This document shows, piece by piece, positions 9,242-18,194 of a DNA stretch of 64,000 nucleotides (the stretch's first letter is position 1; each line of letters starts with the position of its first letter). The translations under genes were made by a program, and so were the position numbers. Source of the stretch: Paraburkholderia antibiotica (GTDB taxonomy: Bacteria > Pseudomonadota > Gammaproteobacteria > Burkholderiales > Burkholderiaceae); assembly GCF_012927125.1 (NCBI RefSeq), contig NZ_JABBFZ010000006.1:62001-126000 (forward strand), in the 5' to 3' direction. The notes under the pieces are model-generated. The model worked only from the letters and a program-made list of their open reading frames with translations, did not search any database and was not told the origin of the DNA.

Positions 9242-10144
9242 TCAGCGTTTGCCGGTCAGGAAATTGACCAGCGCGGCCGCGGGCGCGGCGAGCCGTTCGT
9301 GGTTGCGGCACGCGATCATCAGCGTGCGGACCGCCCAATCCTCGGCGATCGGCACGAGCTGCACGTTCAGCGTGTTGATGTACAACTCGCCGATCTGCTG
9401 CGGCACGACCGCGACGCCGAGCCGGACATGCACCATCCGGCACAGCGCATCGAGACTGCCGACGCGGATCTTGACGTCGAGCGTCGCGTCGAGCTTTTGC
9501 GCCTGCTCCGCCAGCAATTTCATCAACGCGGCATCGCAGCGCAGCCCGACGAACTGTTCGCCGATGAGCTCGTGCAGACGCACGGTCGTCGCGCCGCAGA
9601 GCCGATGGCCAGCAGGCACCATCAATACCAGCCGGTCGCTCCGATAGCGGCGCAGATCGAGCCCCTCAGTGCCGGGAATGGCATTGCAGATACCGAAGTC
9701 GACGTCGCCTTCCCGCACGCTGCGCAGCACGTTGGCGCTGGTCTGCTCGTCGATCTCGATGTCGACCTCGGGAAAGACCCGTTTGAACGAGGAAATGTCC
9801 TCGGGCAGAAACTGCACCACCGCCGACAGATTCGCGACGATGCGCACGCTGCCTTTCGCGCCCGTCGCGTAACGGGACAGCTCGGCCTCCATGCTCTCGA
9901 GGTTCGTGATGACCGCTTCCGCGTAGCGCGCGACCGCTTCGCCGACCGGCGTCACCGAAATGCCGCGCGACTCGCGGATCACCACCGGCAGCCCGATCAG
10001 CGCTTCCATTTCCGCAATGCGCCGGCTCACCGCCGACGGCGTAATGCATTCGCGTTCGGCGGCGCGCGCGATGCTGCGCTCCTGGCAAACGGCAACGAAC
10101 AGGCGCAACGACGTGAGATCGAATTTTCTAAGCAGTTGCGTCAT
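9242..10144 (-). CDS. LysR-family transcriptional regulator, divergent from the diiron-oxygenase operon
   Basis: 300 residues, typical family length. The helix-turn-helix is at residues about 10-60 ([24 protein letters not shown]) and the effector domain follows. The gene is divergent from the six-gene operon starting at 10501, with a 356-bp regulatory region between them, so it is the natural candidate regulator. It belongs to the same subgroup as the LysR at 7960-8970 (shared SANVLRSVREGDVDFGIC-type region), suggesting an old duplication. Confidence 0.9.
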   Translation of the reverse strand: MTQLLRKFDLTSLRLFVAVCQERSIARAAERECITPSAVSRRIAEMEALIGLPVVIRESRGISVTPVGEAVARYAEAVITNLESMEAELSRYATGAKGSVRIVANLSAVVQFLPEDISSFKRVFPEVDIEIDEQTSANVLRSVREGDVDFGICNAIPGTEGLDLRRYRSDRLVLMVPAGHRLCGATTVRLHELIGEQFVGLRCDAALMKLLAEQAQKLDATLDVKIRVGSLDALCRMVHVRLGVAVVPQQIGELYINTLNVQLVPIAEDWAVRTLMIACRNHERLAAPAAALVNFLTGKR

Positions 10145-10500
10145 AGCGTGGAACGAGACCTGAATGCGAAGCGCGGTTTTAAATCAGGTCGCCAGCGTAT
10201 CACGGCGAATTAACTTTAAGACCCAAGGGATTTACCTCATTAATAACCAGCCCGCATAAATAATCCGCGAAAAACAGTGCCGGAATATCGTTCTCGAAAA
10301 AGAAACTGAGGTTGAAAATTTGCGACTGGCCCTTTCCATTCTCATTCATTAACTTATGACCGAACTTCATTTGGCGCCGGGTCGATAGAACAGACGTCGT
10401 CATCCCATTTATTCGTACGAGGTCGGCCGACGGAAGCAATCGGGTCGATGCTATTTATTCCAAGGCCTTATTTCCCAAATAGCATAATGGAGCGCTGAAA
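10145..10500. promoter_or_regulatory. divergent regulatory region with two inverted repeats
   Basis: This 356-bp AT-rich stretch has no convincing gene. It holds GACCTGA (10157-10163) facing TCAGGTC (10184-10190) near the LysR start. A 9-bp inverted repeat, ATGCTATTT (10448-10456) and AAATAGCAT (10477-10485), lies right before the ribosome site (GGAG at about 10488) of the first operon gene. Either could be an operator; the second could also form a stem in the mRNA leader. Confidence 0.45.
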
Positions 10501-11592
10501 ATGACGGAACCGCAAATTTGTCTCCTGTCTTTTATCGAAGACTTCGCAAAACAGCATACTTTGGGAAATCAGGCGGCGCGTTGGCGCGAACAGGGGCATA
10601 CCGCCGCTTATGTGCTGGATATGCCGCTGCGCCAACGCATCGTCGATGCGACCCGGCGCCTGGCGCTGGATGCGCGTTGCGACGATCCGGCCCGGCTGGA
10701 ATATCTGCATCGCGTGCTGGCCGCGATTTACGACTATCGCTTTTCGGTTCCTGACGTCGCGACCGTCGACATCGATTTTTCGCCGCTATTCGCGGATATC
10801 GCCAGCCTGCTGGAAGCCGCGATGCTCGACGCCGAACTCAATCCGATCGACGAAGACATTTTCTGGGCGATGCCGACCGAGGGCGAGGCTTTTGTCGAAT
10901 GGCTGAAGCGCACGATGTCCGACCATCCGGCGGCGGTCCATACGTTCTACCGCGAATATCTGCGCGACGCCGCCAATGTGGAGAGCCTGAAAGTCTTTCT
11001 CGCTCAGGAAACCACGCTCGATCCGCGTTTCGACGACATTCTCGCGCTGATGCAGGTCGGCACCAGCGGCACCGAGAAAATGGAAATCGCCAAGAACTAC
11101 TACGACGAGATGGGCTGCGGCGACGCGAGCGGCGTGCATACCTATCTGTTCAGCAAGACGCTCGACGCGCTCGGCATCGATAGCGACTACGTGAACGGCA
11201 CGCTGCTGCCCGATTCGCGCGTGTCGGGCAACCTGTCCGCCTGTCTCGTGTTGAGCCAGCGGCATCACTACAAGGCGGTCGGCTATTTCGGCGTGACCGA
11301 ATATCTCGCGCCGCGCCGCTTCAAGGATCTGGTCGCCGGCTGGCGTCGACTGGGTTTGCCGGAGGAGGGGATCGCGTACCACGATCTGCATATCCGCATC
11401 GACGCGATTCACGGCCGCGCGTGGCTCGACAACGTGATCCGGCCGCTCGTCGATCACGATCCGCGCGTGGCGCGCGAGATCGCACTCGGCGCGCTGATCC
11501 GCCTCAATTCGTCGGCTCGCTATCTCGACAAACTGCAGAGCACGCTGGTCTCGCGCGATGCCAGCGCATGCGCGGAATCGTTGGCCGTCTGA
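10501..11592 (+). CDS. iron-containing redox enzyme (haem-oxygenase-like diiron family)
   Basis: 363 residues, soluble, first gene of the operon, with GGAG upstream of the ATG. The C-terminal half shows the ligand pattern of haem-oxygenase-like diiron oxidases/oxygenases: Glu170 in FLAQETTLD, Glu192/Glu195 and Asp202-Glu203 in EKMEIAKNYYDEMG, and His294, His297, Asp301 and His304 in YHDLHIRIDAIHGRAW. Family members perform N-oxygenation, desaturation, oxidative C-C cleavage or methylene excision on amino acids and fatty acids. The coupled aminotransferase downstream suggests an amino-acid-derived substrate (inference). The exact reaction cannot be read from sequence. Confidence 0.8.
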   Translation: MTEPQICLLSFIEDFAKQHTLGNQAARWREQGHTAAYVLDMPLRQRIVDATRRLALDARCDDPARLEYLHRVLAAIYDYRFSVPDVATVDIDFSPLFADIASLLEAAMLDAELNPIDEDIFWAMPTEGEAFVEWLKRTMSDHPAAVHTFYREYLRDAANVESLKVFLAQETTLDPRFDDILALMQVGTSGTEKMEIAKNYYDEMGCGDASGVHTYLFSKTLDALGIDSDYVNGTLLPDSRVSGNLSACLVLSQRHHYKAVGYFGVTEYLAPRRFKDLVAGWRRLGLPEEGIAYHDLHIRIDAIHGRAWLDNVIRPLVDHDPRVAREIALGALIRLNSSARYLDKLQSTLVSRDASACAESLAV

Positions 11593-12758
11593 TGCGCGCG
11601 CCTGACGACATCGTCCGGGTCGGCACGGCGTCGCCGCTCGTTGGGGTCGCGCGCGAGGCGTTCCGTCTTGGCGACGTCGATTTCCTGTGCTTCGGCGAAA
11701 GCGATCACCCGGCGCCCGCGAGCGCGGTCGCGGCGCTCCGGGACGCGCTGGAGCGAGGCGAGACGCGCTATCCGGACATTCGCGGCCTGCCCGTGTTGCG
11801 CACGGCCCTCGCCGCGTATCTGTCGACGCTGCACCGGCGCGTGGTGGCCGAGCCGCGTATCGCCGTAACCGCATCGGGGATGGCCGCGGTGAACGTCGCC
11901 TTTTCGGCGCTGCTTCGGGAAGGCGATGTCGCGGTTGTGGTGTCGCCGTCCTGGCCGAATCCGGCCAATCTGGCCCGCACACGTGGCGCGGTCGTGCGGG
12001 AGGTTGCGCTCGTCCACGGCGAGGCCGGCTTCACGGTCGATCTCGACGCGCTCGAACACGCATTGGCCGGCGCCCGGCTGCTGTTCCTGAATTCGCCGAA
12101 CAACCCGACCGGCTGGTGCGCGAGCGACGCGGATCTGGCGGCGATCCTGGCGCTGTGCCGCAAGCTCGGCGTGTGGATCGTCTCCGACGACGTCTACTCG
12201 CGCCTCGTGTTCGACGGTCGCGAAGCGGCGCCGTCGATTCTCGATCACGCAGAGCCCGACGATCGCGTGATGGTTTGCAACAGCTTCAGCAAGGCCTGGG
12301 CGATGACGGGTTTTCGCGTCGGCTGGCTGGTGGTGCCCGACGGCCTGCGCGACGAAATCGGCGAACTGATCGAGGTCACGCACTCGGGCGTGGCCCCGTT
12401 CGCGCAACGTGCGGCAATCGCCGCGCTGGCGGACGACGCGTTCGTCGCGAACTTCCGCGCGTATTGCGCGAGAGGCCGCGCGATCGTCGACGCCGCCTTC
12501 GCCGACGTGCCCGGCGTGCGCTATCGATCGCCGGCCGCGACCTTCTATGCGTTCGTGCAGATCGAAGGGCTCACGGACAGCGGCGCACTCGCGATGCGGC
12601 TCGTACGGGAACAGCGGATCGCGGTGGCGCCGGGCGGGGCGTTCGGCCTCGGCGGCGAAGGTTTTATCCGCCTCTGTTTCGCGCAGGACAGTCGCCGTCT
12701 CGAACAGGCGGTGACGCGACTCAAACGCAGCGTGGCCGATCTCGTGCCGTGTGACTGA
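11592..12758 (+). CDS. PLP-dependent class I/II aminotransferase
   Basis: 388 residues of the aspartate-aminotransferase fold type I: substrate region SPSWPNP, cofactor-ring motif NSPNNPTG, and the Schiff-base lysine in SFSKAWAMTGFRVGW. The start ATG overlaps the stop of the diiron gene (TGATG), so translation is coupled and the two probably act on the same substrate or successive intermediates. It is an ordinary aminotransferase rather than the MppP/RohP-type arginine oxidases sometimes found beside haem-oxygenase-like enzymes, since canonical motifs are intact. The amino donor and acceptor are unknown. Confidence 0.9.
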   Translation: MRAPDDIVRVGTASPLVGVAREAFRLGDVDFLCFGESDHPAPASAVAALRDALERGETRYPDIRGLPVLRTALAAYLSTLHRRVVAEPRIAVTASGMAAVNVAFSALLREGDVAVVVSPSWPNPANLARTRGAVVREVALVHGEAGFTVDLDALEHALAGARLLFLNSPNNPTGWCASDADLAAILALCRKLGVWIVSDDVYSRLVFDGREAAPSILDHAEPDDRVMVCNSFSKAWAMTGFRVGWLVVPDGLRDEIGELIEVTHSGVAPFAQRAAIAALADDAFVANFRAYCARGRAIVDAAFADVPGVRYRSPAATFYAFVQIEGLTDSGALAMRLVREQRIAVAPGGAFGLGGEGFIRLCFAQDSRRLEQAVTRLKRSVADLVPCD

Positions 12759-12781
12759 TTCACTTCTTTCAGGAGAACAAA

Positions 12782-12991
12782 GTGCCCTACGTCAACATCA
12801 AGATCACCGATGAAGGTGTGACGCGCGAACAGAAGAAGCAGCTGATCGCGGGCGTGACCGAAGTGCTGCAGAAAACCCTCGGCAAGAACCCGAAAACGAC
12901 GACCGTCGTGATCGATGAAATCAACGTCGACAACTGGGGCATGGGCGGTCTGCCGGTGCCGGAATTTCGCGAGACCTTGAAGCAGTCCTGA
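12782..12991 (+). CDS. 4-oxalocrotonate tautomerase family protein
   Basis: 69 residues starting with GTG at 12782, preceded by AGGAG. After removal of Met, Pro1 becomes the catalytic base (PYVNIKITDEGVT). Length and sequence fit the small 4-OT subunits that assemble into hexamers and interconvert keto and enol forms of 2-oxoacids. An Arg-bearing loop near REQKK is present. Its place behind an aminotransferase fits tautomerisation of a 2-oxo product, but dehalogenation or hydration also occurs in the family. Confidence 0.88.
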   Translation: MPYVNIKITDEGVTREQKKQLIAGVTEVLQKTLGKNPKTTTVVIDEINVDNWGMGGLPVPEFRETLKQS

Positions 12992-13061
12992 GCAAGTCAG
13001 GCGACGCTCCCTGCGAGCCGTCGCCATCATTTTCCTGTGCAGTCATTTGATGGAGGTTGTC

Positions 13062-13709
13062 ATGATCAGCGTGTGGGGCAGAGAGCGCGGTTTGTGCGTG
13101 AAGAAGGTCCTCTGGTGCCTGGAAGATCTGGAGCTGAAATTCGACCGGATCGATGCCGGCCGCCAGTACGGCCGCACCAACGAAGAGGAATATCTGAAGA
13201 TGAACCGCAACGGCCTCGTGCCGACGCTGGTCGACGACGGCTACGTGCTGTGGGAATCAAACTCGATCATGCGCTATCTGGCGATCACGTACGGTCCGGC
13301 GTCGTTCTATCCGCTGACGAACGCGAAGCTGCATGCGGACGTGAACCGCTGGCTCGACTGGTCGATGGGCGCGTTGTGGCCGGACATCGTGCCGTTGTTC
13401 ACGTCGCTGATCCGCACGGCGCCGGAAAAGCGCGACATGAATGCGGTCCGCACCCAGGGCGCGCGCCTGATGAAGAACTGGTCGATCGCCGACGAATACC
13501 TCGAAGGCAAGAAGTACATCACCGGCGAAGACTTCACGATCGCCGACATCGCGCTGGGCGTGCTCGCGCAGACCTACAGCACGTTCGAACTCGAAGGCAA
13601 GCCGGATCTGCCGAATTTCAACAAGTGGTACGAGCGCATTTCCGAGCGCCCCGGCTTCAAGCGCTACGCGGTGCTGCCGCCGGAACCGGACCCGACGTCG
13701 AATCACTAA
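13062..13709 (+). CDS. glutathione S-transferase family protein
   Basis: 215 residues from ATG 13062, which has GGAGG six bases upstream; the upstream ATG at 13047 lacks a site and lies in that signal. The N-terminal thioredoxin-like domain carries NRNGLVPTLVDDGYVLWESNSIMRYLA, the glutathione-binding cis-Pro and Glu-Ser pattern, and a C-terminal helical domain follows. The residue at the usual catalytic Ser/Cys region (RERGLCVKKVLW) resembles theta/zeta-like bacterial GSTs. In the operon it could isomerise, conjugate or detoxify a reactive intermediate. Specific role unknown. Confidence 0.88.
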   Translation: MISVWGRERGLCVKKVLWCLEDLELKFDRIDAGRQYGRTNEEEYLKMNRNGLVPTLVDDGYVLWESNSIMRYLAITYGPASFYPLTNAKLHADVNRWLDWSMGALWPDIVPLFTSLIRTAPEKRDMNAVRTQGARLMKNWSIADEYLEGKKYITGEDFTIADIALGVLAQTYSTFELEGKPDLPNFNKWYERISERPGFKRYAVLPPEPDPTSNH

Positions 13710-13790
13710 GCGAAGTCGCGGTGCGCCGGCGCGGACATCCGTTCGCGCCGGCACGAAATGGCCATTCACGAAACAGACCACGGAGCATCG

Positions 13791-14825
13791 ATGAGATTCA
13801 GCAGACGTCCGGAAGGATCGAACTGGGGAGACTTCGGAGCCGACGATCAGCTCGGCCGACTCAATCTGCTTACGGCACAGAAAGTCCGTGAGGGCGCGGC
13901 CGAGGTGCGCGAGGGCAAGTCGTTCTGCCTGAGCCTGCCGCTCGATCTGCCCGGCGGCAGCAAGTGGAATCCCCGTCGCCGTCCGCCGTCGCTGTTTCCG
14001 GTGCTGCGTAACAACAAGTCGAATATCGGCTATGAGCTGCGTCAGGACGAACCGTATCTGACCGACGTGCTGTGCGACCATCGCGTGACACTCGATACCC
14101 AGTACTCGACGCAGTGGGATGCGCTCTCGCAGGTCGGCAGCCTGTACGACCTGGACGGCGACGGCAACGTGCGCAGCTGCTTCTACAACGGCTTTGCGGC
14201 CGAGCGCGATATGTTCGGCCCGCTCGTGCGCGAGCCCGACGCGCATGGCAGCCTGCCGCCCGCACCCACGCGCGCGCTCGGCATCGAACACATGGCGGCG
14301 ACCGGTGTGCAGGGCCGCGGCGTGCTGATCGATCTCGAAGCCCATTTCGGCTGCGAGAAACGCAAGGTCGGCTACCGCGACCTGATGCACGTGATGGAGC
14401 GTGACCGGATCGTCGTCGAGCCGGGCGACATCGTGCTGTTCCATACCGGCTTCGGGCAGATGCTCGTCGACATGAACGGCGACCCCGACGTTGAGCGGCT
14501 CGAACACGCGTGCGCCGACCTCGACGGCCGCGACCCCGCGCTGCTGCGCTGGATCGACGAAGCGCAAATCGCCGCGATCGCGGCGGACAATCACGCGGTG
14601 GAGGCCTATCCCGGCGGCAAACTCGACGCCGCGCGTTATCCTACGTTGCCGCTGCACGAGCTCTGCCTGTTCAAACTCGGGATTCACCTCGGCGAACTGT
14701 GGTATCTCACCCCGCTCGCGCGCTGGTTGCGCGACAATGCGCGGAGCCGCTTTTTGCTCACTGCTCCGCCGTTGCGGCTGACGGGCGCGGTCGCTTCTCC
14801 CGTGACGCCCGTCGCAACCGTCTAG
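13791..14825 (+). CDS. cyclase-family metal-dependent hydrolase (kynurenine formamidase-like fold)
   Basis: 344 residues from ATG 13791, preceded by GGAG; an earlier in-frame ATG at 13758 lacks one. The protein matches the long branch of the cyclase superfamily (WGDFGADDQLGRLN, then a metal-site region STQWDALSQVG, GIEHMAATGVQGRGVLIDLE, VEPGDIVLFHTGF). The usual HxGTHxD motif of kynurenine formamidase is replaced by STQWDAL, as in other long-branch members, so the metal ligands may differ. Amide or ester hydrolysis, lactone opening or dehydration are possible. It follows the GST by 81 bp in the same operon. Confidence 0.83.
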   Translation: MRFSRRPEGSNWGDFGADDQLGRLNLLTAQKVREGAAEVREGKSFCLSLPLDLPGGSKWNPRRRPPSLFPVLRNNKSNIGYELRQDEPYLTDVLCDHRVTLDTQYSTQWDALSQVGSLYDLDGDGNVRSCFYNGFAAERDMFGPLVREPDAHGSLPPAPTRALGIEHMAATGVQGRGVLIDLEAHFGCEKRKVGYRDLMHVMERDRIVVEPGDIVLFHTGFGQMLVDMNGDPDVERLEHACADLDGRDPALLRWIDEAQIAAIAADNHAVEAYPGGKLDAARYPTLPLHELCLFKLGIHLGELWYLTPLARWLRDNARSRFLLTAPPLRLTGAVASPVTPVATV

Positions 14826-14845
14826 AGGCCCATTTTCTACCGTCG

Positions 14846-16096
14846 ATGACTACTTCCACCCCCGCACCCGGCGCAACGGACGCCGCGTGGCAGCGCAATC
14901 TGGCCGTCTGCTTCTTCGGCTCCTTCATCAACATCGTCGCGATGACGCTGCTGCTGCCGTTCCTGCCGCTGTACGTCGAGCAGCTCGGGGTGCAGGGGCA
15001 CGCCGCGATCGTGCAATGGTCCGGCATCGCCTATGGCGCGACGTTCCTGTCCGCCGCGCTCGTCGCGCCGGTGTGGGGACGGCTGGCGGACCGCTACGGC
15101 TGCAAGCTGAACCTGATTCGCGCGAGCTTCGGCATGGTCGTGGCGATGTCGCTGATCGGGCTGTCGCAGAACATCTACCAGCTCGTCGCGTTGCGTCTGT
15201 TCGTCGGGCTCGCCGGTGGCTACACGTCCGGCTCGTACGTGATCGTCGCCGCGCAGACGCCGAAGGATCGTTCAGCGTGGGCGCTGGGGATGCTGGCCTC
15301 GGGCATCATGGCGGGCAATCTGCTCGGACCGCTGCTGGGCGGCGTGCTGCCGCAATGGCTCGGCATCCGGATGACGTTCTTCGTCGCGAGCGGTTTCATC
15401 CTGCTCAACCTGATTGCCACCGCGACGCTGATCCGCGAGGATCGCAGCATCGTGGCCGCGAAGAAGAAAGCCAGCGCGGCCGCGGGAGGCAGCGCGATTT
15501 CCGGCGCGCGCAGTCTCGTGCTGTCGATGCTCGCGACCGCCGCGCTGCTGATGTTCGCGAACATGTCGATCGAGCCGATCATCACCGTCTACATGCAGCA
15601 ACTGCTCGGTGAACCGGCCAACGTGACGCTCTACGCGGGCGTCGCGATGTCGGCGGCAGCGCTCGGCAGCATCACGTCGGCCTCCCGACTCGGGAAAATC
15701 GCGGACCGGATCGGCGCGATGAAGGTCGTGATCTGTTGCCTCGCGGTGTCGGGGTTGTTGCTGATCCCGCAGGCGTTCGTCACGCATGCGTGGCAACTGA
15801 TCGTGCTGCGCTTCCTGATGGGGCTGTCGCTGGGCGGGCTGCTGCCGTGTCTGACGTCGATCATTCGTCACAACGTGCAGGACGGCTCGGTCGGGCGCGT
15901 GCTCGGCTATTCCACCTCGTCGCAGTACGCGGGACAGGTGCTGGGGCCGGTGGCGGGCGGTTTCGTCGGCGGTCATGTGGGGATGCGTTATGTGTTCCTG
16001 ATGACTTGTGTTCTGCTGCTCGCGAGTGCTGTGAGCAATGCGATTTTCGCTGGCTCGGCGGCGCGGCGGCCGGAGCGGTCGTCGGTTGCGGGTTGA
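14846..16096 (+). CDS. MFS transporter (DHA1-like, 12 TM)
   Basis: 416 residues from ATG 14846, just 20 bp after the cyclase gene. Twelve hydrophobic segments alternate with the MFS loop motif WGRLADRYGCKLN between TM2 and TM3 and a related GKIADRIGAMK in the second half. The LLGPLLGG-type motif in TM5 suggests a drug:H+ antiporter-like exporter. As the last gene of the operon it probably exports the product or a toxic intermediate, though uptake cannot be excluded. Confidence 0.9.
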   Translation: MTTSTPAPGATDAAWQRNLAVCFFGSFINIVAMTLLLPFLPLYVEQLGVQGHAAIVQWSGIAYGATFLSAALVAPVWGRLADRYGCKLNLIRASFGMVVAMSLIGLSQNIYQLVALRLFVGLAGGYTSGSYVIVAAQTPKDRSAWALGMLASGIMAGNLLGPLLGGVLPQWLGIRMTFFVASGFILLNLIATATLIREDRSIVAAKKKASAAAGGSAISGARSLVLSMLATAALLMFANMSIEPIITVYMQQLLGEPANVTLYAGVAMSAAALGSITSASRLGKIADRIGAMKVVICCLAVSGLLLIPQAFVTHAWQLIVLRFLMGLSLGGLLPCLTSIIRHNVQDGSVGRVLGYSTSSQYAGQVLGPVAGGFVGGHVGMRYVFLMTCVLLLASAVSNAIFAGSAARRPERSSVAG

Positions 16097-17474
16097 TGCG
16101 ACGGGGCGGGGCAGCGCGGTTCGCGGGCGGGTGCGCAGTTTCGGTTGATTGCGCATCCGGTGCCTAGGCCGCCACGCTGCCACAACTGGCGGTCGCGCGC
16201 TTCGCAGCGCATCCTCAGATTCGAATTTCTCATGCGCGAGGATGCTCGACGCGCTCATCCAGATAGCTTGCCGCGGACGATTCGACTGCCGGCCCAACGC
16301 GCTGCCGATGCTGCTCATCGAACACCGGGGCGTGGCATTGGGTATTTATTGAAGTCCTTGAACTGGCGACTTCCAACGGCCGGCACGTTATCAGACGCAG
16401 AGCGTTCTTCAACTCGCTTATGGCAGTCAGTTCGTAGATATTTGCGATCGATGCCGCCTTCCTGGAACACGAATCGCGCTCACCGTGGTTTGACAAGGCC
16501 CGTCGTCGGTTACCGTGCGCGCTACGGTACGGATAACTCACGCGGCACGGCGATCACATTCATCAGGCTCTGTCGGGCAGGTGCAACGCGGAAATCGAAG
16601 GCGCTCGGAAACGTCGGAGAATATCCGCAAACAGAGGCGTCGAATCGAATTCGGCGCCACACGTGAGCTATTCCGCTTCACGCACGCTTGCCGCGAAGAT
16701 CTCCCACTGCACGACGTTTTCGATAGCCTGGAATAAATCGGCGGCGTCCCTTGCCGGATCAATGCCGCGCCGACCTTCATATAGAGGCACCTTGTCATTG
16801 ATCGCGTTGCGCTCGGCTGCCAAACGCTTCTCATACTTGTACCTGGCCTTGGCAAAAAACGAGCCGATCAGCCGGCCGTGGAGACGTGGAACATCATCGG
16901 GCACCCGCGGTCTCGAACGGCCCTCGTGCGCAGTGCAGTACTGAGTCAGCGTTCTTCTTTTTTCGTGGTGATAATCCACATCGCATCTCAGTACCCCGAA
17001 GACCAGCGATAGAGAACTCTCCTTAACTCGGCGACATGGATGTTGTGTTGAACGTTTGTACTGAAATATTTTTATCTATTATGCATTATTAATGTTAAAC
17101 AATGACAGGCGTGTCTGAATTTATTGGCAGTTCGTCGCTATTTTCTAAGTGGCGCGGTAACGTAAACGTATGAATATGAATTTTCCGCTTGAAATTTTCG
17201 AACGCGGCCAAAAATTCACGGGCTGCCAAGAGCGACTATGAAGAGAGCATATAAGGGCTCCGTTATTGTTTGCTCAGTTAGTACCAGGTATGGTCGCGAT
17301 CATAAGATCCCCTCGGCACATCCCTAATCTAGATGAACTTCAGCATATCAATGGCACTTCTTCGATGCCAACGGTGCTTGTTTCGCACGGCACTAATGCA
17401 AAGGCGTTTTTAACAGAGCGATGCTATTAAAACGACGTTAGTCGAGTTTATGCTGGTACTTCGGAGCGTAAAAA
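16097..17474. other. gene-poor, partly AT-rich region upstream of the type I secretion island
   Basis: About 1.4 kb with no recognisable gene except a weak minus-strand frame (16668-16979). GC falls sharply after about 17040, with runs such as TATTTTTATCTATTATGC, and stays low into the lipoprotein/lipase repeats. This contrast with the GC-rich flanks is consistent with horizontal acquisition of the island and should also hold its promoter. Confidence 0.5.
16668..16979 (-). CDS. hypothetical protein (doubtful)
   Basis: A 103-residue frame with a GTG start and no recognised family. The second half is charged and helix-like (AKARYKYEKRLAAERNAIND). It stands alone in a gene-poor region and has no clear ribosome site, so it may be a remnant or a chance frame. 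Confidence 0.25.
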   Translation of the reverse strand: MDYHHEKRRTLTQYCTAHEGRSRPRVPDDVPRLHGRLIGSFFAKARYKYEKRLAAERNAINDKVPLYEGRRGIDPARDAADLFQAIENVVQWEIFAASVREAE

Positions 17475-18149
17475 TTGAGGGGTAAAAGGCAAAGTTTTCG
17501 AGTAGCAGCAGTTTCGCTGTTACTCGTGGTACTAACGGGATGTCAGTTAGCTGCTGTGCCGGTTGTAACGGCGATGCACGTCGCAAACGTAGCGGATCAG
17601 CATGCAGCCGGAAAGCGGGCGGAAAAACTGTGGGATCAGCAACTGGCTGAAATGCGGGAGATGCAAGCGCGGGGCGATCCGATGGGGGACTATCTTTACG
17701 CGCTTGGAAATGCTCAGGGGTGGATTAACGATACGAGTGACCCATTGAAGATCCGCGATTTGCTCGCCAAAGCAGCGCAAGAAGGATCGAGCGACGCGAA
17801 GATTGTTTTGGGGATTTACTATGCCGCAGGCGCAGTGCCGGGCCAAGGGGCACGTGCGATATGGCTTCCAGAAGAATTTCGAGACCAGGGACGAGGTCTT
17901 GCGCTAATTCGTGAAGGCATGCAGACCCGTTGTACTTACGCGGAACCTGTTGTTAAGGCGTATAGCAACCAGACCTATCTCCGTTATGTTTCCGGGGCCG
18001 CAAGAATCTCGTACCTGTTTCGGGACGGTCAAAATAGTAGGGATGCGGCAGGCCATTTTTACCCTGTAGTACAGAAAGATGCGCGACTCGCAGAAGAGTG
18101 GCACGTCCTTGATATGGCGTGTCGGGCATCTGGTGCTACCAGTGAATAA
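17475..18149 (+). CDS. Sel1-like repeat lipoprotein, copy 1
   Basis: 224 residues from TTG 17475 with GGAG nine bases upstream. The signal peptide ends in lipobox LTGC (Cys23). Residue +2 is Gln, so outer-membrane sorting is expected. The middle resembles Sel1/TPR repeats (YLYALGNAQGW, LLAKAAQEGSSDAKIVLGIYY). The first about 118 residues after the signal are almost identical to copies 2 and 3, while the C-terminal 105 residues diverge strongly. A lipase gene follows after 45 bp. Periplasmic Sel1-type lipoproteins beside lipases are often immunity proteins or secretion partners, so I infer a partner role; it is not proven. Confidence 0.82.
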   Translation: MRGKRQSFRVAAVSLLLVVLTGCQLAAVPVVTAMHVANVADQHAAGKRAEKLWDQQLAEMREMQARGDPMGDYLYALGNAQGWINDTSDPLKIRDLLAKAAQEGSSDAKIVLGIYYAAGAVPGQGARAIWLPEEFRDQGRGLALIREGMQTRCTYAEPVVKAYSNQTYLRYVSGAARISYLFRDGQNSRDAAGHFYPVVQKDARLAEEWHVLDMACRASGATSE

Positions 18150-18194
18150 GCGGGAAAAAGTTAACCTCATTGATTAGTGTTATCTGGAGAACGA

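Noticed and set aside
11592..12758. MppP/RohP-type arginine oxidase making this an azomycin-like cluster
   Set aside because: The protein has ordinary aspartate-aminotransferase motifs (SPNNPTG, SFSKAWAMTGFRVGW), and no RohQ or RohR counterpart is present.
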